From assembly GCA_031772625.1 (NCBI GenBank), contig CM062820.1, forward strand, positions 312,903,840-312,967,839: DNA of 64,000 nucleotides, written 5' to 3'. Origin of the DNA: Pinus tabuliformis (lineage: Eukaryota; Streptophyta; Pinopsida; Pinales; Pinaceae). This document shows positions 11,921 through 23,634 of this stretch, piece after piece; the stretch's first letter is position 1; each line of letters opens with the position of its first letter. The notes beneath the pieces are model-generated. The model was not told the origin of the DNA and ran no database searches. It worked only from the letters and a program-made list of their open reading frames with translations. A program made the position numbers and the translations under genes.

Positions 11921-13262
11921 TGGAGATCAATTTGTATGCTGAAGTTGACCTTAGGTGTAAGCCGCTGCCATTAAGAACCCTTCAGAGGTGGCCAGCTGTC
12001 ACAGTGGGGTTTATTATTTGATTTTGGTCCTTGAAATTTGTGATTTATCATGCTATTGTTCTATGTCATGTCCATCACATTCTTGGCAGTGTGAATGTAA
12101 TAAGATGTAAATTTGGAAGGTCTTGTTTTTGGAGGTCAGTTTGTATGCTGATATTGTCAGTTTGTATGCTGAAATTGACCTTAGGTGTGAGCGACTGCCA
12201 TTAAGAACCCTTCAGAGGTGGCCTGCTGTCACAATGGGGTTTATTCTTTGATTTTGGTCCTTGCAATTTGTGATTTAGCATGTTGTTGTTATATGTCTTC
12301 ATATATTTCCAATGTGGAATTAGTTACATTATTTCGAGGTGGTCGAGGGAACTGATAGTTCTCACTATTAGAAATGAAGGTCATTGATGGAAGAAGTCCT
12401 GCTATTTAAGGAATAAACAAATAATGAAATAAGTCATGTTATTTAAGGGATAAATGAATAATGAGAAGCTTACACACTCATTCATGTCATGGGGAAGATC
12501 TTCAGTCGAAATCAACACAACATCAACAAATAGGGTTTAGGGTTTAATAACGTGATGTGGAAAATTGTTCAGTGGAAATCAACACATCATTGTCAATTAG
12601 GTTGTTTTATCATGTTATCTAGATTATTTGAGACTCGATTAAGATTAAGCTTGGACGTTTTTTATGTTGTCAAATTAAATTTATGCTAGCTAGTTTATAT
12701 TATTTTATTTAAATATTTATAAATTTTCTAGAATAAAAAACACTTTTGAGATTACAATAACCTGCAGCTTAGTTCTTATAATTCAAATTAAAAATTATGT
12801 TAGATAATTTGCAGAAAATATTATTGTGTCTAAATTAACACAAGCGTTTCATGGGTCAGTCAAATTTGAGCTTATGTTGTAATTAAAATGGGTATGTGTT
12901 AATCATGGTGCATAAAGTTTCTGACAGACTTTGATGGGTCAGCCAAATTTGAACTTCCATTGTAATCTAAAATGGGTATCTGTTAATCATGATGTAGAAA
13001 GTTTTTAACAGACTTTGATAGATGTAAATTTGGAAGGTCTTGTTTTTGGAGGTCAGTTTGTATGCTGAAATTGTCTGTTTGTATGCTGAAATTGACCTTA
13101 GGTGTGAGCGGCTGCCATTAAGAACCCTTCAGAGGTGGCCTGCTGTCACAATGGGGTTTATTCTTTGATTTTGGTCCTTGCAATTTGTGATTTAGCATGC
13201 TGTTGTTATATGTCATGTCCATCACATTCTTGGCAGTGTGAATGTAATAATATGTAAATTTG
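11921..13262 (+). repeat. Three copies of a 100-240-bp repeat
   Basis: Copies at about 11921-12120, 12121-12290 and 13020-13262 share 'tttgtatgctgaaattgacc', 'ctgccattaagaaccc', 'cagaggtggcc' and 'attttggtccttg'. The first and third also share the following 'catgtccatcacattcttgg' block, so the third continues further than the second. An unrelated ~83-bp tandem pair (about 12850-12932 and 12933-13019, starting at 'gggtcag') lies between them. Confidence 0.8.
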
Positions 13263-13269
13263 GGTTTCA

Positions 13270-14440
13270 GTAATCGTGATTGATTCATTGACTCACTCAT
13301 CATTGTAAATTTATAAACAAATTATTCAGATTTGCTTCTCTTTCATGGTTGTACATTTATACACATCAATTATTGAGATTTCTTCCATTTGTTCCACAGT
13401 TCCAATGCAATGATTCATCAGGAACTACTCTTCTTTTCACCCTTATACTTATATCCAGTAAATTTGTTCTTTAGTTGCTTAAATATGATCAAATTGGAAC
13501 TTTGGCCTAAGGAATGTAATTAGTGCTAATTTTGGTATTATGAACTACAACGAACTTCATAGTGAACTCTTGACAATTCACAGAATAGACAAGGAGTGAA
13601 TAGACTCCTTTCATAATGTTGTGTGCAACCAGACAACATATGGAGAGTTCAAAATGTGTAGTAGAAAATGAAAGGGATGCAAGTAGTCAATTATCTTCAT
13701 TCCTGTGTAAGGAAATCCTTGTAAGTTCTGTGATAATACTTGTAGCTGCTGGCTTCTCTCTGTTCCAAGATATGCCATGTCCCTTGGTACAAAATGCAAT
13801 GTTTCTACTAGATCTCTCCATGATTTTACCTTAGATGGTTATTGTTGTGGACATGCTAAGTTCTATGTTGCAACGTGTTTATAATTGTCTTCGTGCTTGT
13901 AAACGTGAAATTCTAGTATTGTTATCTCACTTACCGATTTTTACTAAGAAATTTTTCTACAATGTTTATTGTAGCCATGTGTCTCTTTTATCATAAAGTA
14001 ATTCGCATTTGTAACTTAGTTAATCAATCAATAGATTTCTCAGAAGTTGGCTGGATGCATTAGTTGTATTGCCCATTTGTATTATGTTTTAATTATAGGT
14101 ATTATGTGAATTATCTATTGTTTCATCATGAAGTATTGCTACAATCTCATGAAATGTAAACTAAAAATGTTGTCATTGTTTCACTTGTGTAAATCATTTG
14201 GTGTGTAGATGCATAATAGAAAATCCCATTTGCATTCTCAGGTAAGATGTATACATTATAATAAACTATAGATGTTCCTTCTAAAATGGATTTTGGTTAC
14301 AATTCCGCACACAGTATGAAAATAAAACAACCTAGGTTGTAAGCCAAAATGTTTCTATGACAAGAAAAAGATACAATCCATTCAAAATCCACATCATATT
14401 GTGGTTGTAACCAAAAACATATGACAACCCTATTCTTTAT
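13270..14440. other. No recognised gene
   Basis: Ordinary AT-rich sequence with short overlapping ORFs on both strands and no protein similarity that I recognise. It flanks the pogo-like element, whose terminal inverted repeat should lie near its right edge, but I could not identify one. Confidence 0.4.
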
Positions 14441-14444
14441 GGCC

Positions 14445-17133
14445 CTAATATTCTTGACTACCAAAACTCCCCGAGTTACCTTCTTGAGCCAGGTAGGTTG
14501 GCCTACGTAAAAAGGGTTGATTGCTATCATATGATTTAGTCCAATTTGCAGCTTCCAACCATTGAGGTATTGAGTACCCATACCTCACATTTGTACTACT
14601 GACCCCTGCATTAAGTGGAGGTGTGTAATGAGCATACATAGAATTGACACCTCCTCTGGTAGGAATAAGGCAAGTGGGTAAACCCTCAGTTTTATAGTGA
14701 GGCACTTGAATTTTTATGAGATCTTGGAATAATGGTGTATTATCTGCAATAGATTCCAATGAGTTTGAAATAATCCTGGTTTCATCAGCTATGCTTGCAT
14801 CATTGTCAACCATATTGATCATCCCTTGTTCCTTTTCAAGCATTTGTTGTGTCTTTCTTGATTCTTTTTCTTGTCTTGCCATTTGTTTTTGTTGGTCCTT
14901 AACTTGCCTTGCTTTATCTCTTTCAAGCCTTTCATCTGCTCGACGTTGCGCTGCAACAATCCTTGCTGCCTTCTTCTCCTTGACTAGATCCTTCTTTTTC
15001 TATTTTAATTCCCGCATTTCAAACTTCTTTTTTTCAGACTCAACTAACAAGTTTATATAGTCCTCTGAGGTGAGTAACTATGAGCTTCGGCTCAAACAAA
15101 GACTACCCGATGTACCTTGATTTTTTTCATTAATACTCTCTCTACTGGTAGCCTTAGGAACCGGCCAAGTATCTTCTCCTACACCACTCCCACCTGCATG
15201 TCATTGCTTGGTACTTCCCTTTCAGTATCTGATGGAACTGATTGAACTATATCATTATCTTCATTTGATGCCTCATTATGTGCTTCATCTTCTTCCATTG
15301 ATATGTTGTCCACAAAAAAAATGGACAATTTCATTGTTCAATTCTGCTGGTTATGAGGGCATGTTCATGCTTTGTTCAATGGTTTTTGAGATACTATGTG
15401 CATTCATATTAATCATTGCTTCTGCTAGCCATGACAGTGGTTTACTTGGCTTGGAAATTTCAATTGTTCATTGTCAACTACATATTCAACAATGTCATTA
15501 ACAATATCAACAACATGAGTTTCATGTTCTTGAGTTGGTGGAATGATCTCCATGTTACTACAAATTTGTTCATGGTTATAATATGTTTCACATACAGTTT
15601 CATCATCTTCATAATATAAGTGTCCTTGAGAGAGGGAAATCATATTACCAGCTGCAACCACATCATCTTGATCATCTACTTCTTGCACTTCAACAATTGT
15701 TTGGGCATTCCCTTCTTCCTAACCATCCACATGAAACGCCTGGCTAAAACCAGTATCATGCATAAGAGCATCATAGTTTAGTGGACAGATTCTTGTCCTC
15801 CTAAAGCCAACCTTGATATTTGATGGTGTCAGAGCCCTTTTAAAAGCTTTACTTGCAAGCTCTGCTAGCTCGAACCTTTTCACCTCAACCCCTGGATTCT
15901 TTGCCATCCATGCAACACGCTCCAACTTGAAATAGTTCTTGAAAGGGCCAAACACACTGACATCAAGGGGTTGTAGTCTGTGAGTGGTTTGAGCGGGCGA
16001 TGTCAACTAGTCGATGCCTAGATTGTTTGCTTCCTCAATTGTTTGTATAGCCATGTGGCTCCCATGGCCATCTAATATCAATAGGTGTCTATTATTAGGT
16101 GAGACGCTACCTAGTACCGATGCAGAAAAGTGAAAAAGCCAACTTAAAAACAATTCTTTAGTCATCCATGCATGGGGATGTGCAGCCATGCATGCACCTT
16201 GTTCATAGTTCTATATATAGTTTTTCAATTGATTTTAACCTTTCAATAGATAAAATCCTAGGATTGAAGTACCAATTTCATTGACACAACATAAAATAGT
16301 TATCCACTCTATACTCTTAAGCAAAATCTTTGGCACATTTCGGCTCCCTGTCTTGGCAATTACCTGCATGCCACAATTCCTCCCCGCCTGTAAACCTGTT
16401 TCATCACAGTTCCATATATGGTCTACTCCATAAGAATGTTTATCGTAAGCACTAGAAAGTGTGTCATAAGACTTCCACACAACTGCAGGGCACAAATTTA
16501 ATCCTCTGTCTCTGTCAAGGCCCTTAGGAGTACGCAATACAAGTTCTGGATGCCTTTTTTTAAACCCAAACCACCATGTTTTACCAGGAAACCCATCTTT
16601 GAATGGGTTTGGCCTCCCTTGACAGATTTGAGCAAATGTGGATTTGAGTTGTATCAAATCTAGCCCATGTCCCAATTGGCCATCTCTTTACACCACTCAA
16701 CCAACTCGGCCTCCTCCTCGAGAGTCATAAATGTAAGAGGCCCTCTACGTTTTGTATGAGTCAATCCATTTATCCAATAATGTATTGATGAGGGAGGAAT
16801 ACCATGTTTTTTTGTAGATACCCGAACTAAGTATCCATTAAACTCTATGTCGTCAATTGCAATTAACATTTCTTCTTTTTTCCATCCTGTTATAGCACTG
16901 ATCTTTTTAGTTGAGCTTGCCCCTTGGACTGTTTTTTACGGTGGTTCTGTGGCTGATGCTGTGATAACATTAGCTTCAGTCGCATGGTCATCCTCAACAA
17001 CGTTCCTTCGGGCATTGTTGACATTAACATCACCTGTCCCGTCATCATCAGACGATGTGCATCACAGCTGCACATCCCTTGTCACTCTCCTGCCACTTCT
17101 CCTTGTACGAGCAACATAACTACCTTTTGCCAT
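14445..17133 (-). pseudogene. Pogo/Tigger-like DNA transposon transposase, decayed
   Basis: Translation of the minus strand from an ATG at 17133 gives a Tc1/mariner-superfamily (pogo, DDE_1) transposase in pieces. The N-terminus is basic. A psq/CENP-B-type helix-turn-helix follows at 16869-16660 (with GIPPSSIHYWINGL and 'RRGPLTFMTLEEEAELVEWC'). A frameshift lies near 16670. The DDE core has D1 in WNCDETGL (about 16310), D2 in LDGHGSH (about 16070) and the third acid in HRLQPLDVSVFGPFK (about 15960). The frame continues through an acidic tail and, after frameshifts, a K/E/Q-rich coiled coil (14880-15060). Stops interrupt the N-terminus (TGA and TAA, where CGA and CAA would fit), the core near 16235, and 16006. 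The function would be cut-and-paste transposition at TA sites; this copy is dead. I found no terminal inverted repeats by eye. Confidence 0.8.
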
Positions 17134-18780
17134 AGATGCAACAACCTGTAAAATTATTGCATGCATTTAGATAAGAATATTTGTAAATTATTCTTTCATA
17201 CAAGGCAAAAATACTTATTCTTTATTACAAGAAATTATCAACATGTATGTTAGTATCCTTGAAAAATCAAATATACATAATCATTTTGTTGTATGTCTTC
17301 AAAATTATCAGTGATTGTTGTTTTGATAACTTGTCTTTACACTTAAAATACCATGATTGTATTGATTGGTTTTGTTATGCATTTCCTAACAGTGCCTCTT
17401 GTTCGGTTTGACTACTTAAAATATTGTTTTGTTGTTTTGATAACTTGTCTTTACAATTAAGATACCATGTAAGATCTGGTAGTTATTGTTGTTTGAATTA
17501 ATTTTCTTAGACTCATGTTTGTTATCGCAATTGAATTCGTTCATGGCCCCCACTGTCTCACCAAGTATACTTGCATAATTCCTTCTAGGTCTTGTTATGC
17601 TCCTATACCAATAGGTGTCATATTTCATGATTGACTAGTTAAAATCCCTAATATGTTCATCCTTTCCCTGCTGCAAAGGTTTTCCATATTTTGAAAAAAT
17701 CACAAAATAAAAAAATGAAAAGAGGGTATACCCTAAAAGAAAAATCAAAGGGTGAAAAGATAAGTGGTCAAAAAGAAAAAATGAAAGAAATGAACCCCAA
17801 ATAAAAAAGACCAGGAAAGTGTGCTAGTTCAAAATGCCACTACTATTCCCATTTTGCAAATAATATGATGAGGTGCAGTTGGTTAACTATTGCCACAGTT
17901 GATGAATGGCCAAACAGCTTAATCTTGGCTGGTTCATGTTTCAATTTCCTGTTTAGAGATAGAGAATAAAATATGTCCAAACTGTTCAATCTTGGCAGAT
18001 AAATAGTTAGGTAGAGAAGCAAAGGAGCTCAACTATTAAACCTGAGCCCTTGGATGTGATAAGGGTAGATCTAGATAGGATTTCAGTCAAAAGAAAAGAA
18101 GAGAATGAGGGTTTGCCAGTTCAAATGCACCCAAAGAAAAAGGAAGAAAAAATGTTAGGTATAATAGGCTGGGTAGGTAGTTTTGATGTTGCAGAAGCAT
18201 GCTTATGATTAATTTTGTCTCTCAAAGATGTTCATCTTATTGATATCATAAGTACCATGGCAACTGTTTGGTTACAAATCAAGTGAGGCATGACTAACTT
18301 CCCTTCACACTTCTCCCAAAATCACTTACTAACCTCCCCCCAAGGATATTAAGATCTGCTTAATATCACTAAATCACTCCATCTCATTTCATGAAAAAGG
18401 CCTAAGTAAAACCACATTCTTACTTTAGGCAAAGAAGCCACATTTCTTGTGTAAAACCCTTTTCATTCCCTTAAGCCTAAGTTTAAAAAAAAAAAAAAAA
18501 TCTATAACTTAGAGCTCTTTTTTTAACATATTTCTCATATTAACTCTAACCCTATTTTCTATAAATCCCGTGTAAAGTATTCCCATCCCCGTATTATATA
18601 TATAAATAAAAACCCCAAATTCTATTATTTCCGCCCTAGCTAGCTATAGCCATATGTCATTGTTTAATGGAATTATAGGTTTATTCAAAACCTTATAATA
18701 ACCATCCCCCGCGCATTGTTTTGGAATCAATTAACCCCACGTTAATTGATTAACAAATCACCCCACCACCAATCATATCA
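17134..18780. other. No recognised gene; purine-rich segment and poly(A) run
   Basis: 17680-17850 and 18080-18160 are strikingly purine-rich (many AAAGAAAAA and GAAAAGA words). 'ttgttttgataacttgtctttaca' recurs at about 17320 and 17433. A 17-A run lies at 18484-18500. A TATA-like TATATATAAATA is at about 18596. This may be the 5' flank or LTR of whatever carries the 19567 frame, but no boundary could be fixed. Confidence 0.4.
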
Positions 18781-19566
18781 AGCCCGAAAAACATTAAAAC
18801 AATGATTTAATTACATGGGCCCCCGCGCCATAACCCTCTGCCAGCTCCATTAACCGTCGTCTGTCAGATCTGGGCCCGCTCATCCAACGGCCCACAATCG
18901 TATCGTAAGCCACTCCGCTGCTGTACTTTAACTCCCAGGGAGCTGGCGGTATCGCACCCGTATCGGGGACATGCGTCAACCTCCCGCCGTGCTCATTGCC
19001 TCCCCGCGCCAAACCATTTCAGCTCATAAGCAGTGCGGGCCAATACCGCTTACCGCCTCCCATTGACCCCACCCGCTGATGCCATCGCCACGTCACCACC
19101 ACATCATCCTCTCGTACCCCCGCGTCACAACAAGACGTCACATCCCAATTACGTCATCTGACCAAAAAGCGCCAAAAAGCCCTGCGAAAGCCAAATTTTG
19201 TTAAAAAGTCGAGAAAATGTCATTTTTGCCCGTTTTCATTCATTTTTCTCTGCGAAACTGTTTCATGCAAACTACGTCCAAGCAACTGCTCGAGCATACA
19301 GTTTGCCACCTGGTCAAACAAAGTCCAGCATCCTGCTCCGCAGCTTGTCGGTCAACCCGCAATTGCGCTGTTCGCCTCTAAAAATAGGTATTTACCCCAA
19401 TTTGCCCCCCGAACCTGTAATTTCATTTTTCCTCTGTGAATTTTACCCAAAGAGCCAAATTCTAGCTAAATCAGTCCATAACTCTCTGAAAAGAAACCCA
19501 GAACTGCTGTTTTGCCCATTTTTCCACAAAAACTTGACCTCCAGTTTGAAAACACAACAAACAAAC
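18781..19566 (+). promoter_or_regulatory. GC-rich putative promoter/leader with four CGTCA motifs
   Basis: 18790-19190 is much more GC-rich than anything nearby. Four same-orientation CGTCA motifs (bZIP/TGA-factor type, TGACG on the other strand) sit at 19091, 19123, 19136 and 19152. The last two are embedded in GACGTCAC and TACGTCAT, 16 bp apart, similar in layout to an as-1 element. From about 19198 the sequence is stop-free in the frame of the downstream gene but has no upstream ATG in that frame, so I treat it as leader rather than coding. The ATG at 19567 has a good context (AAACATGG). Confidence 0.45.
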
Positions 19567-21033
19567 ATGGAAGCCCCTGTGGCCCTCAATGTCGTGCCCC
19601 TCAATGCACCTCATAAAGACCTGGATTGGTTACCTTTGGCTGACATAGATTTTCAAATAAAAGAGTTATCTGGTGATATGAACCATCTCCAGGCATTTTG
19701 CCGAATTAAGAATAGTCATCTGAGCAACTCTGATATCTATGGAATATGGGAATCCAATCTCCTTAGGTATTACCTTCCCTCAGTCAATGTGTTCCCAGAT
19801 ATTATTCATCATTGCTGTGCAAACTATGACCCTGTCAGCGAAGCAGTTATGACCCCATCACAAACTGTTCTCTTCTACATAACTGCTGAATCTATCAACG
19901 AGATGTTACACTTCCATCCAGCTCAGCCCCTTGCTCCTCTTTCCATGGGATTTTTGCTTGAGCAAGTCTCTCAATCTCCCAGTGCAGAAATAACCTGCAT
20001 TGCTAAGTTATTCATGAAGCCAGATTGCCAGCCTCAAGGTCCACCTCCCTATGTGTATTCCTGGTTCACTGAAACTGGCAAGTTTATTCTTGACATGATA
20101 TCCTTTATCTTGGGTTTCAAAACCAGTGAGTTTGTTGATGAGACCATCCTGGTTATGTTGTCAATATTTACTCCAGGACAGCTCCCTGCTGTCAAATATG
20201 ATTATACCTCTTTCATTGCTAATAAAATCAATGAGCAATTCATAAATCTGGACAGAGAAGGAGTCTTCAAGTACACCTCATTCATATACCACCTTCTGCT
20301 ATATTATCAGCCAGACAATTTTTCATTTCCCATTAGGAAATTGGATTCCAAAGGAGAGAGGAGGTCTATGATCTTTTGGACCTCAGTCTTCCACAATGTT
20401 TGTGAATTCCCTTATACCTACTGTGAATTCATTGACTGGTTTATACATCCAGCCTCCACTTTATTGATAGGAGCTCCTCCTCCTAGTCTCTCTAGGGATA
20501 CAAAGAAGATTTTACAGCTCTCCAAAAACTACAGAATAGGTGATTGGTACCTCTACCAGAATCATACTGAAATCAGAATATATGGCTATGAACTGTGCCC
20601 TTATAAGCTACCCAAATATGTGCCCATGAGACTGTTTGCACTAGAGTATTTCAGGCAACTTATCAATGCAGATTTAACTCACTTTTGCAATGTAAAGAAA
20701 AAGGCTCAGCTGAGAATAAGAAACCAATTAGGCCCTTTTATCATTAACAAGAGGGAGGCATGGGAAGATGCTGATAAGATATTAGGGGAAGACCTTAAAT
20801 TGAAGAAAAGTTTATGGTGGGTACCATATGATCCAAATAGCTTTATAAGTGACAGAAAAGTAAGAAACAGGCTATCGGCCTATAAACATTTTAGGATCCC
20901 TGAAATAAAGCAATTTGCTAATCAGGATGAGTGGGTAGAGGGTACATTGATAGAAGAACTTACTCAGCAAGAAACGATGGAACAAGTTATGAAAGATCTT
21001 GAAAAGACCCTTGACTTGGACTCTTTTGGATAG
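19567..21033 (+). CDS. Conserved-looking protein of unknown function, 488 aa (N-terminal part of a larger frame)
   Basis: An uninterrupted 488-codon ATG-to-TAG frame. The protein is soluble-looking, without signal peptide or membrane segment, rich in aromatic residues and proline. Runs such as GPPPYVYSWFTETGKFILDM, LISFILGF-like helices, YRIGDWYLYQNHTEIRIYG and YKLPKYVPMRLFALEYFRQL look like a folded domain. I do not recognise a catalytic motif. It gives a vague impression of a plant-mobile-domain or gag-like protein, and I recall similar unnamed proteins being multi-copy in conifer annotations (unverified memory). The TAG at 21031 does not end the open phase: the same frame continues to 23523 with only TAG/TAA interruptions, so this is probably the intact front part of a roughly 1,319-residue ancestral protein. 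It could be a gag-like transposon protein or a lineage-specific host gene; I cannot decide. Confidence 0.6.
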   Translation: MEAPVALNVVPLNAPHKDLDWLPLADIDFQIKELSGDMNHLQAFCRIKNSHLSNSDIYGIWESNLLRYYLPSVNVFPDIIHHCCANYDPVSEAVMTPSQTVLFYITAESINEMLHFHPAQPLAPLSMGFLLEQVSQSPSAEITCIAKLFMKPDCQPQGPPPYVYSWFTETGKFILDMISFILGFKTSEFVDETILVMLSIFTPGQLPAVKYDYTSFIANKINEQFINLDREGVFKYTSFIYHLLLYYQPDNFSFPIRKLDSKGERRSMIFWTSVFHNVCEFPYTYCEFIDWFIHPASTLLIGAPPPSLSRDTKKILQLSKNYRIGDWYLYQNHTEIRIYGYELCPYKLPKYVPMRLFALEYFRQLINADLTHFCNVKKKAQLRIRNQLGPFIINKREAWEDADKILGEDLKLKKSLWWVPYDPNSFISDRKVRNRLSAYKHFRIPEIKQFANQDEWVEGTLIEELTQQETMEQVMKDLEKTLDLDSFG

Positions 21034-23526
21034 GTATCTTTCAAGCTGCCTCAGCAAACCGGAGTGGGTACGTACTCTGCTGGAACTTCACAGTAGCCTG
21101 TACAGGAAACCAGTGCACCAGTTACAGGGTCTTCTAAGGGCAAGGAAGTAGCAGGCACATAGTGGCAAGCAATGACTGATCAACAGGGGCAAATTCCTCT
21201 AGTCCAAACTAAAGCACCAGAGATTCCTGTATTACAGACTCCTCTAAATGAGGAAAAAGGCAAGAAAAGAGACAGAGAAGAGGCCACACCCATCAGTGGA
21301 CCTGCAAAATAGCCAGGTGCAAAAAGGCAAAGATTGGATCCTCTGTTAGAAGATGAGATCATTGAAGAAACAACTGAAAGTTTAAGAGGTGAGAGGGTTA
21401 CCTAGCAGACCTCCGCAGTGATAGAGACATCAACTAGCTCACATAGGTAAGAGCTAGAAAGGAAACATAGTGAGGAAGTTTCATCCACTAGGCCACCAAG
21501 TAAGCAAACCTCTGACATCAAAACAACATTCACAGAGATAAAGGCTAGAAATGATCCACTGAGGCTGTAGATTCACAATCAATATCTTAAGATGGCCCCC
21601 ACAAAACAGCAAATATTGATGTCTACCTATGACATTAAGGAGGGCAAAATGATCATGAGTTATTTTAAGCCCAAGATGCAGTAACCACAATCAGCAGCTG
21701 ATTATATCAGGACAAATCTAGAGGTCTTGGCCAAAGACATTCATCCAATAGACTAGATTGAGCTGCATAAACAGACTGGAGAGATGGTATACTCCACGTT
21801 AGCTGACAAAGCTATGTTAGCTCATAAATTGAAAAACTCCTTGAATAATACCTCAGCTCAGTTGGATTTAGAGAAAGCTTCTTCTTTAGCAAAGAACAAC
21901 AGGATAAAATCTTTGGAGGATATCATCATTGAACTGGGACATCATCCCAAAGATGCCAAAGGCATAAAGGCACTGATGAGGAAGAAAGAAGAGGACATCG
22001 CTGCATTGAGAAAATAGCTCAAAATGCCTCCTTCCATGCATCCACAGACTGCAGATGTTGTACAGCAGAAATCTGAAGAGGACATGATGGACCTGCTCAT
22101 GAGACTGAATGAGAGATTGAGTGAGACAGAGTAGGCATTGGAGAAAGCACTACAAGAAAAGCAGGGAGAGTCGACCTCCCAGTCACCTGAAGTAGTCCCA
22201 ACAGTCACTACTGCCCCCTCCACACTTATAAAAGCAGTGCCTCCCACTGTCCGAGCATCAATAGCAGAGATCATCATAGGTACCTCAGCAACAACAACAA
22301 CACCAGGCAGCAGTACTACTATGACTACAGAACAATTAATAAAGGCCATGGAGGAATTGAAACTCCAAGTATCAGGGTTGAAGCAAGTCAAAGAAAAATT
22401 GGCAAAGGTTGAACAGAGTTATGATAAATCCAAGATGAATGTGGCAGAGAAAACAAGGGAGATCAAAACATTGGAGAAAAAGGTGAGAGCATTAGAAAAG
22501 GACCTCTCTCTGCATAAACCTCTAGCAGAAATTAGGGGAATTTTGTGGACCAACATCACTCAATCCCTTAGTGATGTGTGGAGGTTTATCCAAACCATTT
22601 ATGAGCGGACTGACTTGATAAGAGTGGCCCAAGTGGAGATTCAATAAACAAGAGCCTTATTGGGACAGATGCCTGAGCAAGCTAACATGCTAATACATTT
22701 TTTGAACACCAAGACCAGTGAAGAACTAGAAGCATTGGAAATTAGAGACAGAACATGCACCATTCTAGACATCAAGAGAGTTCTAACCATGAGAACTCTA
22801 ATGCAAAATTTGGACAGAAGATGCCAGGACATGCAAGTAGAGATTGATTCTTTCACAGAAAAGTTTACAATCCTGCATCAAAAAGGTTTGTCAAGTCCTT
22901 TGAGAAATAATGACCGTCTGATGAAACACAATGACTATGTATATAAATTGAATACATATGCTGTCAATCAAGTTAATACATCATCAAGTACTTCAGAAGA
23001 AAAAGCACTTCCATATGGCCAGTCCCTCTATGACAGCCTCGAAAAAATTTTCTACATAGAACACGAGGTGAAGCATCTGTTCACCATCCCACCTAATTTC
23101 TTCAGGTACACAGAGACTGACGAAACTCTGAGGAAGTTGCATAGACATAAATTACCAGGACCGGAGTGGTGGCAAAGCATGTTAGAAATCCTATAAACTT
23201 ATCTTTGGTCAATTGAAAATTTCAGACCATCTACTATAATGCAGAAAACAGGAATGAATCACACTCATGCGGGTCAAAGCACATCACATCAGGGTCAAAG
23301 AAAGTCCGGCCAAGGCAGAGTAACCAGTACAGAGTATCAACGGAAAACAGCTGGGAGCCGACTCGCAGCACCTACCTCCAGTACTTCTCATAAAGACGGA
23401 ACAGCCAGCACAACATCAAATTTATTACATCAATTTATTGTTCCCCTGTTTTCAAGACTGTCTGTCTCTATCTTTGTAAAACGCATTAATGATCCCCAGA
23501 TATTATTTCTATCAGATATTATGTAA
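21034..23526 (+). pseudogene. In-frame continuation with 12 further TAG/TAA interruptions (coiled-coil C-terminal region)
   Basis: The frame of the 19567 gene runs on without any frameshift to a TAA at 23524. Counting the TAG at 21031, the internal stops are TAG at 21031, 21094, 21160, 21310, 21403, 21568, 21754, 22015 and 22132, and TAA at 21448, 21682, 22645 and 23194. There are no TGA codons. Longest open pieces are 21757-22014, 22135-22644 and 22648-23193. Content in order: a low-complexity S/T/P/Q/K linker (21034-21560), a coiled coil with heptads (about 21784-22015, including LEKASSLAKNNRIKSLED), a Thr/Ser-rich segment (22170-22330), a second coiled coil (22340-22520, including EKTREIKTLEKKVRALEK), a globular-looking part with PGPEWWQSM (to 23190), and a basic Q/S/T tail. 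Gln codons changed by C-to-T would explain the stops. Confidence 0.6.
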
Positions 23527-23628
23527 GATATTTTTATGTTTTTGTATAAAGACCCCCCAAACAAAGTATTTTGGGTTGGTTGATTAGGAAGCATTCTCAG
23601 AGTTTGCTGTAATTTTGAATTTTTTTGG

Positions 23629-23634
23629 AATAAA
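23629..23634 (+). terminator. Candidate poly(A) signal AATAAA
   Basis: A canonical AATAAA about 105 bp after the last in-frame stop of the long frame, preceded by a T-rich stretch. A second AATAAA-containing word (GGAATAAACAG) lies near 23875. This is consistent with a transcription unit ending here, but there is no direct proof. Confidence 0.35.

Noticed and set aside
19198-19566. N-terminal extension of the 488-aa protein to 19198
   Set aside because: The extended frame starts at TTG, has no in-frame ATG before 19567, and its composition looks like leader sequence.
22641-22856. Minus-strand ORFs opposite the long frame (21942-22391 and 22641-22856)
   Set aside because: They are antisense shadows of the coiled-coil coding sequence.
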